DNA of 64,000 nucleotides from contig CAVVDR010000026.1 in assembly GCA_963746955.1 (NCBI GenBank), forward strand, positions 54,706-118,705, written 5' to 3'. How positions within the stretch are numbered: the stretch's first letter is position 1; every line of letters starts with the position of its first letter. The translations under genes and the position numbers were made by a program. Below, one piece after another: positions 55,155 through 64,000 of the stretch. Source of the stretch: DASQBT01 sp963746955 (lineage in GTDB: Bacteria > Pseudomonadota > Gammaproteobacteria > Burkholderiales > Thiobacillaceae). Under the pieces are notes generated by a model that saw only the letters and a program-made list of their open reading frames with translations, was not told the DNA's origin and ran no database searches.

Positions 55155-56227
55155 GCGCGCAATGCGAGGCCACCCTCAAGCACGCTGCAGGGCTGCCAAT
55201 GAACTTGTTCGAGCGCTGGCTGACCCTGTGGGTGGCGCTGTGCATCGTGACCGGCGTCATACTGGGCCAACACCTGCCCGCGCCATTTCAGGTTTTGGGC
55301 CGAATGGAAATTGCCCGGGTCAACATTCCGGTAGGGCTTCTTATTTGGGTGATGATCATCCCCATGCTGATGAAGATCGACTTTGGCGCGCTGCATCAGG
55401 TCAAGTCTCACTGGCGCGGCATCGGCGTCACCCTGTTCGTGAACTGGGCAGTGAAGCCGTTTTCCATGGCGCTTTTGGCTTGGCTTTTCATCCGCGGCCT
55501 GTTCGCATCGTATCTTCCGGCCGATCAACTCGATAGCTATGTGGCGGGCCTGATCCTCCTGGCGGCCGCGCCGTGCACGGCCATGGTTTTTGTCTGGAGC
55601 AGACTGTCGAACGGCGATCCCTATTTCACCCTGTCCCAGGTGGCGCTCAACGACACCATCATGATCTTCGCCTTCGCGCCCATCGTTGGGCTGCTGCTTG
55701 GGCTATCCGCAATTACCGTGCCCTGGGACACGCTGTTGACTTCGGTGGTGCTCTACATCGTTATTCCCGTGATCCTGGCCCAAATATGGCGCAAGGCGCT
55801 GCTCAACCGCGGCCAGGCGAACTTTGATGCCATGCTTGTAACACTCGGCCACCTGTCCATTGTGGCGCTCCTCGCGACCTTGGTGCTGCTGTTTGCCTTT
55901 CAGGGCGAGGCCATCATCCAGCAGCCGCTGATCATTGCCTTGCTGGCCGTGCCTATCCTCATCCAGGTATTCTTCAACTCGGGCCTGGCTTATTGGCTCA
56001 ATCGAAGGGTGGGGGAGAAGCACAATATCGCCTGCCCGTCGGCGCTGATTGGCGCTTCCAATTTCTTCGAGCTGGCAGTGGCGGCCGCAATCTCGCTGTT
56101 CGGCTTCAAATCCGGCGCAGCCCTGGCCACTGTGGTGGGCGTGTTGATCGAAGTGCCGGTAATGCTTCTGGTGGTCAAGATCGTCAACCGCAGCAAAGGC
56201 TGGTACGAGGCCGGCCTGAAAAGTTGA
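55151..56227 (+). CDS. acr3: Arsenite efflux transporter ACR3
   Basis: A BASS-superfamily antiporter that exports As(III). The 358-residue protein has ten membrane segments. The conserved ACR3 cysteine is in LLAAAPCTAMVFVWSRLSNG, flanked by PYFTLSQVALNDTIMIFAFA. The last helices include NIACPSALIGASNFFELAVA. The start at 55151 overlaps the arsC-like stop, with a second methionine 17 codons later (MNLFERW) as an alternative. Confidence 0.95.
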   Translation: MSAQCEATLKHAAGLPMNLFERWLTLWVALCIVTGVILGQHLPAPFQVLGRMEIARVNIPVGLLIWVMIIPMLMKIDFGALHQVKSHWRGIGVTLFVNWAVKPFSMALLAWLFIRGLFASYLPADQLDSYVAGLILLAAAPCTAMVFVWSRLSNGDPYFTLSQVALNDTIMIFAFAPIVGLLLGLSAITVPWDTLLTSVVLYIVIPVILAQIWRKALLNRGQANFDAMLVTLGHLSIVALLATLVLLFAFQGEAIIQQPLIIALLAVPILIQVFFNSGLAYWLNRRVGEKHNIACPSALIGASNFFELAVAAAISLFGFKSGAALATVVGVLIEVPVMLLVVKIVNRSKGWYEAGLKS

Positions 56228-56313
56228 GTTCAGCGAGGCCAACAGGAACTATCGTGACGCCCAAGTTCGATTCTCTATTCGCCCGCCCAGACTTGGGGCG
56301 GGTGGCTTGATTC

Positions 56314-57276
56314 ATGTTTGACGCGCTGGCAAACCTGCTCGTTTACAGACTGATCGGGCTGATCCCGGATTCCTCGCTGGGCACAGCCGTGCATTTCTTC
56401 GTCATGGACGTGACAAAAATCCTGGTGCTGCTGACCCTGGTGATCTATGCAATGGGCTTGCTCCGAGCGTTTCTGAAGCCCGAGAAAGTGCGCGATTTCG
56501 TCCGCAACCGGGGCAATCTGCAAAGCCGCTTCATGGCCGTGGGGCTGGGCGCGGTGACGCCGTTCTGTTCCTGCTCGTCAATCCCGCTCTTTATCGGCTT
56601 TGTCGAAGCCGGCATACCGCTGGGCGTGACGCTGTCCTTCCTGATCGCCAGCCCGATGGTCAATGAAGTGGCGGTTGTGGTGCTGGCCTCCGTCATCGGC
56701 TGGAAGTTCACCGCGCTCTATGTCGCGACCGGCCTCGGCGTTGCGTTGATAGGCGGCTTCGTCCTGGAACGCTTCAAGCCTGAACGCTGGGTCGAGGACT
56801 ACGTCTGGAAGATCCGCATGGGCGAAACGGCGACTATGGAAGCAGACAACTCACTGCGCGCCCGCCACGAATACGCCCTCAGCCAGGTGAAGGAAATCGT
56901 CGGCCGCATCTGGAAATTCATCCTCATCGGTGTGGGGGTGGGAGCTTTCATTCACGGCTACGTTCCTGCGGATTTCGTGGCCCGCATCGCCGGCGACGGT
57001 GGGGTGATTTCAGTCGTTGGCGCGGTGCTGGCCGGCGTGCCGCTATATTCCGACGCGGTCGGCATCATCCCCATCGCCCAAGTGTTGCTGGGCAAGGGCG
57101 TGCCCATCGGCACGGTGCTTGCCTTCATGATGGCGGTCACTGCGCTGTCGCTGCCGGAAGCGATCATTCTGAAGAAAGTTGTGAAAATGCCATTGTTGGC
57201 CCTGTTCGCTGCCTATCTCGCCGTCGCGTTTGTCATTGTGGGTACCTTGTTCAATTTCCTGAAAGGCATGTCATGA
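56314..57276 (+). CDS. arsP: ArsP/DUF318-family permease
   Basis: A 320-residue membrane permease of the ArsP (PF03773) family; characterised members export trivalent organoarsenicals such as methylarsenite. It has eight membrane segments. The cysteine motif is in GAVTPFCSCSSIPLFIGFVE, which in ArsP is the arsenical-binding region, and the mirror motif is AGVPLYSDAVGIIPIAQVLL. It follows acr3 by 86 bases. Homologues near small thioredoxins are frequent, as here. Confidence 0.88.
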   Translation: MFDALANLLVYRLIGLIPDSSLGTAVHFFVMDVTKILVLLTLVIYAMGLLRAFLKPEKVRDFVRNRGNLQSRFMAVGLGAVTPFCSCSSIPLFIGFVEAGIPLGVTLSFLIASPMVNEVAVVVLASVIGWKFTALYVATGLGVALIGGFVLERFKPERWVEDYVWKIRMGETATMEADNSLRARHEYALSQVKEIVGRIWKFILIGVGVGAFIHGYVPADFVARIAGDGGVISVVGAVLAGVPLYSDAVGIIPIAQVLLGKGVPIGTVLAFMMAVTALSLPEAIILKKVVKMPLLALFAAYLAVAFVIVGTLFNFLKGMS

Positions 57277-57389
57277 GTGCCGAACTGTATCTTTCCATCG
57301 GAGCCCCCCAGTGTCACTGGCGGCCGTCGCTTCTTTCTGCTGCACGCCGACGGCTTTCGTCCTGTCGCGTTACTGAGGGAGACTGCCCG

Positions 57390-57638
57390 ATGAACAAGCT
57401 TCTGGTGCTTTGCCTCTCCGTGCTTATGGAGTTTGCCGTTCCGGTTCATGCAGGCGAGCCAGCCGATCCGCGCAAGAAGATCGACATGCCCGCCATGATG
57501 CAAGACCACATGAAACGGAACATGCGCGATCATCTGCAGGCCTTGTCTGAAATCGAGGAAACCCTGGGCGCAAGCCTATACAGCAAGGCGGTCGACATTG
57601 CCGAGCAGCGTTTGGGGATGTCTTCGAATTCTGAATGA
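57390..57638 (+). CDS. Small exported protein in the ars operon
   Basis: An 82-residue protein with a signal peptide (NKLLVLCLSVLMEFAVPVHA). The mature part is helical and methionine/histidine-bearing (MPAMMQDHMKRNMRDHLQAL) and ends with a conserved-looking VDIAEQRLGMSSNSE. The family is unknown to me, though this tail recurs in small periplasmic proteins of proteobacteria. It sits between arsP and the thioredoxin and is presumably cotranscribed. The ATG at 57390 was preferred since the upstream open frame overlaps arsP without features. Confidence 0.7.
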   Translation: MNKLLVLCLSVLMEFAVPVHAGEPADPRKKIDMPAMMQDHMKRNMRDHLQALSEIEETLGASLYSKAVDIAEQRLGMSSNSE

Positions 57639-57657
57639 ACGCTGAAAGGAATTACAC

Positions 57658-57891
57658 ATGAAAGAGATCAAGGTACTCGGCACCGGCTGCGCCAACTGCA
57701 AGACCACTCTCAGATTGATTGAGGAAACGGCCAACGCCAAAGGCGTGGAAGTGAAGCTGGAGAAGATTGAAGACATGGCCGCTATCCTAGGCTACGGTGT
57801 CATGTCCACTCCGGGCGTGGTGATCGACGGCAAGTTGGTGCACGCGGGTGGTGTGCCGGATCGGAAGAAGATAGAGGCCTGGCTGGCATGA
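57658..57891 (+). CDS. Small thioredoxin-fold protein (redox-active disulfide protein 2 type)
   Basis: A 77-residue protein with the thioredoxin-like CxxC in KVLGTGCANCKTTLRLIEET and the cis-proline segment YGVMSTPGVVIDGKLVHAG. It belongs to the MTH895/TIGR00412 group, often encoded beside DUF318/ArsP permeases. It could reduce arsenicals or ArsC, or hand metal(loid) to ArsP; the role is inferred only. GAAAGGAATTAC is the ribosome binding region. Confidence 0.88.
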   Translation: MKEIKVLGTGCANCKTTLRLIEETANAKGVEVKLEKIEDMAAILGYGVMSTPGVVIDGKLVHAGGVPDRKKIEAWLA

Positions 57892-57930
57892 CGCAATGAC
57901 TGTCCCGTTTCGGCTGCAAAAAACAGAAAC

Positions 57931-57950
57931 TTCAGGTAACTCAACCTGAA
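57931..57950. repeat. Inverted repeat after the ars operon
   Basis: TTCAGGT and ACCTGAA face each other across a six-base spacer, followed by the direct repeat CTTGAACTTGAA. It could be an operator for the downstream HEXXH gene or a terminator without a T-run. Confidence 0.4.
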
Positions 57951-58042
57951 CTTGAACTTGAATCACTCCAGGCGCGTGCATGATTAAAGCGGGCACCCTG
58001 AGCTGGCGCATGCTTCCGGTTCGGCATTAAGGAGATTCCCTG

Positions 58043-58084
58043 ATGATCCGTTGTATTGTTACGGCGCTCGCTATCTGCGCATGA
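58043..58084 (+). CDS. Possible 13-codon leader ORF
   Basis: ATG at 58043 after AAGGAG at about 58029-58033 encodes MIRCIVTALAICA and stops at a TGA that overlaps the ATG of the next gene (ATGA at 58081-58084). The good ribosome binding site belongs to this ORF and not to the downstream gene, suggesting translational coupling. It may be a leader or a cut-down signal peptide. Confidence 0.35.
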   Translation: MIRCIVTALAICA

Positions 58085-58506
58085 CCTTCTTGTTCAGACT
58101 TTGGGTTTACTTCTGGGTATCGCCTGTCACTCTGCTTGGCGGGCTGCTATCGTTTCTGGTCATTCTGACTGGGGGGAAGGGGAGTTTTCACAGCGGGGTG
58201 TGGGAAACCTGGGGTGGCTGGCCGGGGAGGCTGCTGGAATCAGGCCTGCCCTTTGTTGGACCGACCGCGGCAATTACCTTGGGCCATGTCGTACTTGGAG
58301 TCAATGAACAAGCCATGCATAAGAGCCGCGTTCATGAACGGGCCCATGTCAGGCAGTATGAATTGTGGGGGCTGTGGTTCTTGCTGGCCTACCCGATTGC
58401 GAGCTTGTGGGCCTGGGCAAAAGGCGGTCATCCGTACCGCGACAACCCTTTTGAAATGGCGGCGCGCAGGGCCGACAAGGAGCGTTGTCAGTTGTCAGTG
58501 AGATGA
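58081..58506 (+). CDS. Membrane protein with an HEXXH motif, unknown function
   Basis: A 141-residue protein with two or three membrane segments (FRLWVYFWVSPVTLLGGLLS, then a glycine-rich loop GVWETWGGWPGRLL). The zinc-protease-like motif HERAH lies in SRVHERAHVRQYELWGLWFL, followed by a final membrane stretch. HEXXH plus a flanking Glu could be a metalloprotease site, but the protein is shorter than known peptidase families. I do not recognise a family. The 3' end overlaps the convergent gene at 58488 by 19 bases. Confidence 0.7.
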   Translation: MTFLFRLWVYFWVSPVTLLGGLLSFLVILTGGKGSFHSGVWETWGGWPGRLLESGLPFVGPTAAITLGHVVLGVNEQAMHKSRVHERAHVRQYELWGLWFLLAYPIASLWAWAKGGHPYRDNPFEMAARRADKERCQLSVR

Positions 58507-58769
58507 GTAAGTGACTCTTCTGCGGGGAGACCGGTTTCGGGATCTATCCAGTCGGAGATTCCCAATTCATCCTCGGCTTCTTCCAGGCTTTCCCCGGGCT
58601 CGTAGTCAGAGTCGGCGTTGTATTCCATTTCTTGAACCGCCGCCGCCAGGGTCGGGAAGGGGCCAAACTCCTCACCACTTACTTCATCGCGCCAGTAGAA
58701 GCCGTCCGGCTTCTCGATGACGCGGGTGTGATCATATTCGGGATTGGTATCGTTGTCCGGCTCGTTCAT
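58488..58769 (-). CDS. Small acidic hypothetical protein
   Basis: A 93-residue, very acidic protein. It starts MNEPDNDTNPEYDHTRVIEK and contains PDGFYWRDEVSGEEFGPFPT, then AAVQEMEYNADSDYEPGESL and a C-terminal WIDPETGLPAEE. The GFYWRD...GPF part resembles a small beta domain seen in hypothetical proteins of betaproteobacteria. AGGAGGT precedes the start at a good distance on the coding strand. Function unknown. Confidence 0.75.
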   Translation of the reverse strand: MNEPDNDTNPEYDHTRVIEKPDGFYWRDEVSGEEFGPFPTLAAAVQEMEYNADSDYEPGESLEEAEDELGISDWIDPETGLPAEESLTHLTDN

Positions 58770-58818
58770 TTCTTACCTCCTCACTAACAGTTTCAATATA
58801 GGCAAGCTCAGATAAATG

Positions 58819-59718
58819 TCATCCCAGCATCCACGGGATCAGGCCGAGGAGCGCAAACGCGAACCCCAGGTATACCCAACTCCAGATTTGGTAGTGCCGG
58901 ACCAATTGGCGCGGCAGGCGGTTCGCTACCAGAAACGGCCGGCCATCGCGTGGCTTGCGCAGAACGTGCACGCCATCCTCCTGACTGCCTTGCAATTCGG
59001 TTTGTTCCACTTCCCGTTCGGCGGCCTTTCGCGCCAACGCCCATTCCGCCATATCGATTTCACCGTCCTGATTCTGATCGAAGCGCTTGAGCAATTTCGC
59101 TCTGTCGTGTTTCCATTCTGCCAGCAGCGCCGAGATGTCTCCACGCCGATCCAGTTCCGCTTGTGCGCCGCCCAACGTTATATGTTCGCCAAGAGCGTAC
59201 AGCGGTTCGCCCTCAATCAGAGTCCATTCAGTCTTGCGATAATCCCCATCGACCCATACCTCTTTGCGGGACGTCAGGATCTCTGCTCCGTCCGGATCAA
59301 TCAGCATAAGGCCGGTAGTGTCTTCGAGGCCGAAGGTATCAGGGGACTCACCTGATTCCATGTGTACCCATTTGTCGCCGCTTCTGCGCTCGATGCTGTA
59401 CCGGTACCAAAGGCAGGGCAAGCCGGTCAGATAACTGAAGAGTCCGTCGCCGGGCGGCTGCTTGCCGCGACCGCAAAGTTCCACATAACCCAAAGGCGCA
59501 GAGAAGACTTTTGAGGTCGGCGTATCCAGGACTGCCCTGAAGCGCTTCAGATTTACCAACCAGGCGACGCAGCTAGATAGCAGGATAAACAGCGCGGCCA
59601 GGCGCCAGACGCCGGTCTGCTGAACCCGCAATCCGACCAGGCCGACAAATCCATAGACTCCCAGCAAACCCCAGTTGCTGGCCCTTAACTGATTGTCGGC
59701 CAGACGCAATGAAAACAT
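58819..59718 (-). CDS. GIDE-domain membrane protein with an EF-hand
   Basis: A 299-residue protein with two N-terminal membrane segments and one at the C-terminus. The middle resembles the GIDE domain (PF12483): SAPLGYVELCGRGKQPPGDG, LPCLWYRYSIERRSGDKWVH, LIDPDGAEILTSRKEV and YRKTEWTLIEGEPLYALGEH. A canonical EF-hand loop DQNQDGEIDMAEWALA follows, with Asp, Asn, Asp and the final Glu in place to bind calcium. GIDE proteins are often encoded beside LemA, as here, with a one-base overlap. The role is unknown, possibly envelope stress or membrane remodelling. Confidence 0.8.
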   Translation of the reverse strand: MFSLRLADNQLRASNWGLLGVYGFVGLVGLRVQQTGVWRLAALFILLSSCVAWLVNLKRFRAVLDTPTSKVFSAPLGYVELCGRGKQPPGDGLFSYLTGLPCLWYRYSIERRSGDKWVHMESGESPDTFGLEDTTGLMLIDPDGAEILTSRKEVWVDGDYRKTEWTLIEGEPLYALGEHITLGGAQAELDRRGDISALLAEWKHDRAKLLKRFDQNQDGEIDMAEWALARKAAEREVEQTELQGSQEDGVHVLRKPRDGRPFLVANRLPRQLVRHYQIWSWVYLGFAFALLGLIPWMLG

Positions 59719-60293
59719 CAGGCTTTAAACACCTGCTGCAGGTCGACATCGGCCTTTTCGCTCTGGCTGAATCTGAGCAGCGGGAAGGAACCGAACTTGA
59801 ACAGGCTGGCAATGAAACTATCGGGAAACTGTTCGATTCGGACATTATTGATGTTGACGGAATCGTTGTAGAACTCGCGCCGATCCGCAATGGCATTTTC
59901 CAGACCGGAGATGCGGTCCTGAAGATGCATGAAGGTTTCGTCAGTTTTTAGATCCGGATAGGCTTCAGCCACGGCAAAAAGTTTTCCGAGACCCAGCTTC
60001 AAGGCGTCTTCGGCTTGCCCCAGCCCAGGCACGTCGCGACTTTCCCTCGCACTGGCGACTTGGGCGCGTGCCAGCATGACCTTCTCCAAGGTTTCCTGCT
60101 CGAATTTCATGTACTGCTTGCAGGTTTCAACCAGTTTGGGTAGTTCATCGTGACGCTGCTTAAGCAGTACATCGATATTGGCCCAGGCCATGCTGACATT
60201 GTGCTTGAGGTTGACGAGCTGGTTGTACAGGAAGATGCCGTACACAATCAGCAAGACAATGACGCCGTAGAATAGAACTGCACCCATGTTCAT
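59718..60293 (-). CDS. lemA: LemA family protein
   Basis: A coiled-coil-rich, membrane-anchored protein of about 191 residues. It has one N-terminal membrane segment (AVLFYGVIVLLIVYGIFLYN) and the LemA core QLVNLKHNVSMAWANIDVLL, RHDELPKLVETCKQYMKFEQ and YPDLKTDETFMHLQDRISGL with ADRREFYNDSVNINNVRIEQ. The start could be 60305, 60293 or 60287; the GGGGGGA run favours one of the latter two. It lies upstream of the GIDE gene in the same operon. Confidence 0.92.
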   Translation of the reverse strand: MNMGAVLFYGVIVLLIVYGIFLYNQLVNLKHNVSMAWANIDVLLKQRHDELPKLVETCKQYMKFEQETLEKVMLARAQVASARESRDVPGLGQAEDALKLGLGKLFAVAEAYPDLKTDETFMHLQDRISGLENAIADRREFYNDSVNINNVRIEQFPDSFIASLFKFGSFPLLRFSQSEKADVDLQQVFKA

Positions 60294-60348
60294 GCTTCCC
60301 CCCATGATTCTTGCAAATTAACGGATGAATCCGCCTGAAAATGAAGCC

Positions 60349-61533
60349 TTACAAGCGGGCTGAAAGGATCGCGCTGATTTCGCTGTCGTTAAGCACCACG
60401 GGATTCGTCTTCATGCTGCTGCCCCGACTGTTGGCTACGATACGCGGAAGATCCTGCTGTGTAATCCCGTAAACACCCAGTCTCGGCAGCTTCAACTTTG
60501 CTGTCCAGTCTGCCAGCACCTCCAGCAATTTTTCCAGCGCTGGTTCCTCCGCCAGGTTGCCGTCCCGGCCCAGCAGTCGACCGATTTGGGCATACTTGGT
60601 CACGGTATCGTCGCCTGGGCAGCGGTCTTTGAGCGCCTGAATGTTGATTCGGGTGGCTTCTGCAACCAGGGTGCCGCACACCACGCCATGGGGAATCGGG
60701 AAGAACGCGCCCAGTGGCGAGGCAAGCCCATGCACTGAGCCCAAGCCCACTTGCGCTAGCGTGATGCCCGACATCAGTGCTGCATACGCCATGCCCGCTT
60801 GGGCATCGCGTGCTTGCGGGCCCCGGTCATGCCAGACCAACAGGCTGTTTCGCACCGCCTTCATTCCTGACCAAGCGAGCGCATCGGTGAAGCGATTGGC
60901 CTTGCTCGACACGTAAGATTCCAGCAACTGGGTGAAGGCATCCATGCCGTTGGCGGCAATGAGTTCGGCCGGGCAACTGGCTAACAGATCGGGATCCACC
61001 AAGGCATATTCCGCAACCAGCATTTCATCGCGAAATGATTTCTTGAATCCGTCCTCGCCCTGTAGCGACAAGACTGCATTTTTCGTGGCTTCCGATCCCG
61101 TTCCAGCAGTCGTCGGCACGGCGATGAAAGGAGTGGCGGGTCCCCGATAGGGCAATTCCGGCCCCACACCCTCCAGATGATCCATCACCGAGTTTCCAGG
61201 CTTCAGTAGCCCCGCGATGGCTTTGGCGGCATCCAGTGTGCTCCCACCTCCGATGGCTATTACGACGTCAATCTGCTTGTCATGAAAGGCAGCAACCCTT
61301 TCATCGACCAGTTCGGGGGAGGGCTCCCCCTCTACCGAAATATCCAGATACGTCATTCCCCGCTTGCGAAAGGCCGAAAGCAGGTTCTCCCACCGCGGCG
61401 TGCAACGAAATGAGCGGCTACCCGTCACAAGTAGAATCCGCTTGCCGTAGTCTTGGGCAAATTTGGGCAAATCGCTTATCCGTCCTGCACCAAACTCAAT
61501 GCGAGGCAGGCGCGCAAGGGAAAAATCAAACAT
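60349..61533 (-). CDS. Iron-containing alcohol dehydrogenase
   Basis: A group III NAD(P)-dependent dehydrogenase of 394 residues. It starts MFDFSLARLPRIEFGAGRIS. The nucleotide-binding part contains VIAIGGGSTLDAAKAIAGL and VPTTAGTGSEATKNAVLSL. The iron-binding region has GMDAFTQLLESYVSS and VHGLASPLGAFFPIPHGVVC. The start at 61533 overlaps the ABM gene end by 8 bases, so they are coupled. The substrate is unknown; context suggests an aldehyde or alcohol handled together with the monooxygenase-like protein. Confidence 0.93.
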   Translation of the reverse strand: MFDFSLARLPRIEFGAGRISDLPKFAQDYGKRILLVTGSRSFRCTPRWENLLSAFRKRGMTYLDISVEGEPSPELVDERVAAFHDKQIDVVIAIGGGSTLDAAKAIAGLLKPGNSVMDHLEGVGPELPYRGPATPFIAVPTTAGTGSEATKNAVLSLQGEDGFKKSFRDEMLVAEYALVDPDLLASCPAELIAANGMDAFTQLLESYVSSKANRFTDALAWSGMKAVRNSLLVWHDRGPQARDAQAGMAYAALMSGITLAQVGLGSVHGLASPLGAFFPIPHGVVCGTLVAEATRINIQALKDRCPGDDTVTKYAQIGRLLGRDGNLAEEPALEKLLEVLADWTAKLKLPRLGVYGITQQDLPRIVANSRGSSMKTNPVVLNDSEISAILSARL

Positions 61534-61840
61534 GCGACTGGTTTCCGAAGTCCGGGCAGAGGCCTTCATAGGTTACGCCCCGCCTGGGGCTTGCCATCCA
61601 GGGGGCAACCGTCTCTTTCCAGAGTTGATAATGAGGAGTCTGCTTGTGCGCCGCTGCGGCTTCTGGAGTCAGGTACGCCTCATACAGGACAAACCGGGCG
61701 CTCTCGTCCGCGGATTGAAGGACATCAAATCGCAGATTGCCCGGTTCCTTGACCGAAGCCGCGTGATTTCTTCGGGTGGCCTCAACGAAATCAGCCTCAT
61801 GGTCTGTGGTGACTTGCACGTAGACCAACGTGACATGCAT
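61526..61840 (-). CDS. Antibiotic biosynthesis monooxygenase (ABM/LsrG-like) protein
   Basis: A 104-residue dimeric ferredoxin-like ABM-domain protein. It reads HVTLVYVQVTTDHEADFVEA, then SVKEPGNLRFDVLQSADESA, FVLYEAYLTPEAAAAHKQTP and HYQLWKETVAPWM. This pattern resembles LsrG and YgiN-type enzymes that process quorum-signal or quinone-like compounds. It forms an operon with the iron alcohol dehydrogenase. Confidence 0.9.
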   Translation of the reverse strand: MHVTLVYVQVTTDHEADFVEATRRNHAASVKEPGNLRFDVLQSADESARFVLYEAYLTPEAAAAHKQTPHYQLWKETVAPWMASPRRGVTYEGLCPDFGNQSHV

Positions 61841-61924
61841 GGCATATCCCCCTTATCGCCCAAGTTATGCAAGATTAATCAAATCCGGTTCGCTTGTCCC
61901 CCTGGCATAGAGTCAGAAGCGTTG

Positions 61925-61953
61925 TTGACAGGGTGAAAGTAACTTTGTATAGT
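61925..61953 (+). promoter_or_regulatory. Strong sigma70 promoter of the tRNA-fMet/rRNA operon
   Basis: TTGACA at 61925-61930, a 17-base spacer and TATAGT at 61948-61953: a near-consensus promoter, 43 bases before the tRNA. No comparably good promoter is seen between the tRNA and the 16S gene. Confidence 0.85.
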
Positions 61954-61995
61954 CTCACCTCTCGACGCCGGGTAAATCGCTGGGCGTCTATCGGG

Positions 61996-62072
<77 letters not shown>

Positions 62073-62086
62073 AACAGTTTCAAATC

Positions 62087-62098
62087 GTTCTTTAAAAA
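62087..62098 (+). promoter_or_regulatory. boxA antitermination element
   Basis: GTTCTTTAAAAA resembles the rRNA leader boxA consensus TGCTCTTTAACA and is placed about 190 bases before the 16S 5' end. It would recruit NusB/NusE/SuhB antitermination factors. Confidence 0.65.
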
Positions 62099-62106
62099 TT
62101 TATCAG

Positions 62107-62130
62107 CCGATAGGTGTGGGTGTAGGTAGG
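62107..62130 (+). other. 5' arm of the pre-16S processing stem
   Basis: CCGATAGGTGTGGGTGTAGG and the next four bases pair with the segment at 63832-63855, allowing G-U pairs. This makes a stem around the 16S gene that RNase III can cut. Confidence 0.75.
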
Positions 62131-62289
62131 AGAGCTGAGCCGGGTTAGCTGAGGTGTTAGAGCTGAGGTTGATTGGGTTTAGTGAATGAAGTATTGAAGT
62201 ACCTATGCTCACGCTTAAGTAATGAAATTGATTAAGTTCAATGAAATGACTTTGAGTGAGTGAGACTCGGAAGAGTCGAAACAGAGATT

Positions 62290-63825
<1,536 letters not shown>

Positions 63826-63831
63826 GAGAAG

Positions 63832-63855
63832 CCTGCCTGCGCCCACACCTATCGG
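63832..63855 (+). other. 3' arm of the pre-16S processing stem
   Basis: CCTGCCTGCGCCCACACCTA and the next four bases are complementary to the 62107-62130 arm (with G-U pairs), closing the RNase III stem about 10 bases after the mature 16S 3' end. Confidence 0.75.
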
Positions 63856-63935
63856 ATGATTGAACAACGTGAGGAGCGTGAGGCGTGAGGCGTGCACACA
63901 CCCTCGTGTCTTATGTGGGCTCCAAGAAGAACGAG

Positions 63936-64000
63936 GGGTCCATAGCTCAGCTGGTTAGAGCACCGTCTTGATAAGGCGGGGGTCGTAGGTTCAAGTCCTA
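63936..64000 (+). tRNA. tRNA-Ile (GAT), partial at window end
   Basis: Starts GGGTCCATAGCTCAGCTGGT, with anticodon GAT in GTCTTGATAAGGC and the T arm beginning GTAGGTTCAAGTCCTA, where the window ends. The 3' acceptor strand lies outside. Its place in the 16S-23S spacer is standard, and a tRNA-Ala normally follows. Confidence 0.96.

Overview
The window is a GC-rich chromosomal segment of a betaproteobacterium. It ends in a 16S rRNA gene with betaproteobacterial character. The gene content also fits that class: nuoN, the isc operon with iscX, the flhB-flhA-flhF-flhG-fliA order, remnants of a PEP-CTERM protein, and ars/ACR3 genes. A member of the Nitrosomonadales (Sulfuricella/Gallionella-like) is my best guess, inferred from overall resemblance and not from any search.

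Layout. 1-5750: the end of a nuo operon (nuoM tail, nuoN), a cupin, then a three-gene redox cassette (membrane cytochrome b, periplasmic molybdopterin oxidoreductase, small methionine-rich exported peptide), a decayed HU fragment, an MBL-fold protein and a DUF924 protein. 5900-18930: housekeeping and transport, with hupB, phosphofructokinase, mutS, an RND efflux pair, two unrelated cation/proton antiporters, suhB and trmJ. 18957-25307: cysE followed by a complete iscR-S-U-A-hscB-hscA-fdx-iscX operon behind a strong IscR type-1 site. 25308-26965: a non-coding stretch around a heavily decayed DUF4114/PEP-CTERM gene. 26966-28614: an ELM1-like protein and a 2OG-Fe(II) oxygenase. 28865-34356: the flagellar export/regulation block, with a truncated flhB, a 37-aa coupled ORF and a degenerate flhG. 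34463-43508: uup, copA, lysS, a secreted repeat protein and recQ.

43650-48980 is a small accessory island of two toxin-antitoxin pairs, a SEC-C protein, DUF3024 and the wreckage of at least two related type IIG/ISP-like restriction-modification genes. prfB (with its programmed +1 frameshift), an MgtC/DUF4010 membrane protein and recJ follow. 53394-57891 is a detoxification operon for inorganic arsenic and probably organoarsenicals: arsR, arsI-like lyase, two arsC, acr3, arsP, an exported peptide and a small thioredoxin. 58081-61840 holds an HEXXH membrane protein, an acidic hypothetical, a GIDE/EF-hand protein with LemA, and an iron alcohol dehydrogenase with an ABM monooxygenase. The window closes with a consensus promoter driving tRNA-fMet, 16S rRNA and tRNA-Ile.

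Several otherwise healthy genes (hscA, lysS, an ELM1 gene, a DUF924 gene) each carry one extra base. Two of these are normally indispensable, so part of the apparent gene breakage is probably sequence error. The PEP-CTERM and restriction-modification remnants carry many lesions and look truly decayed.
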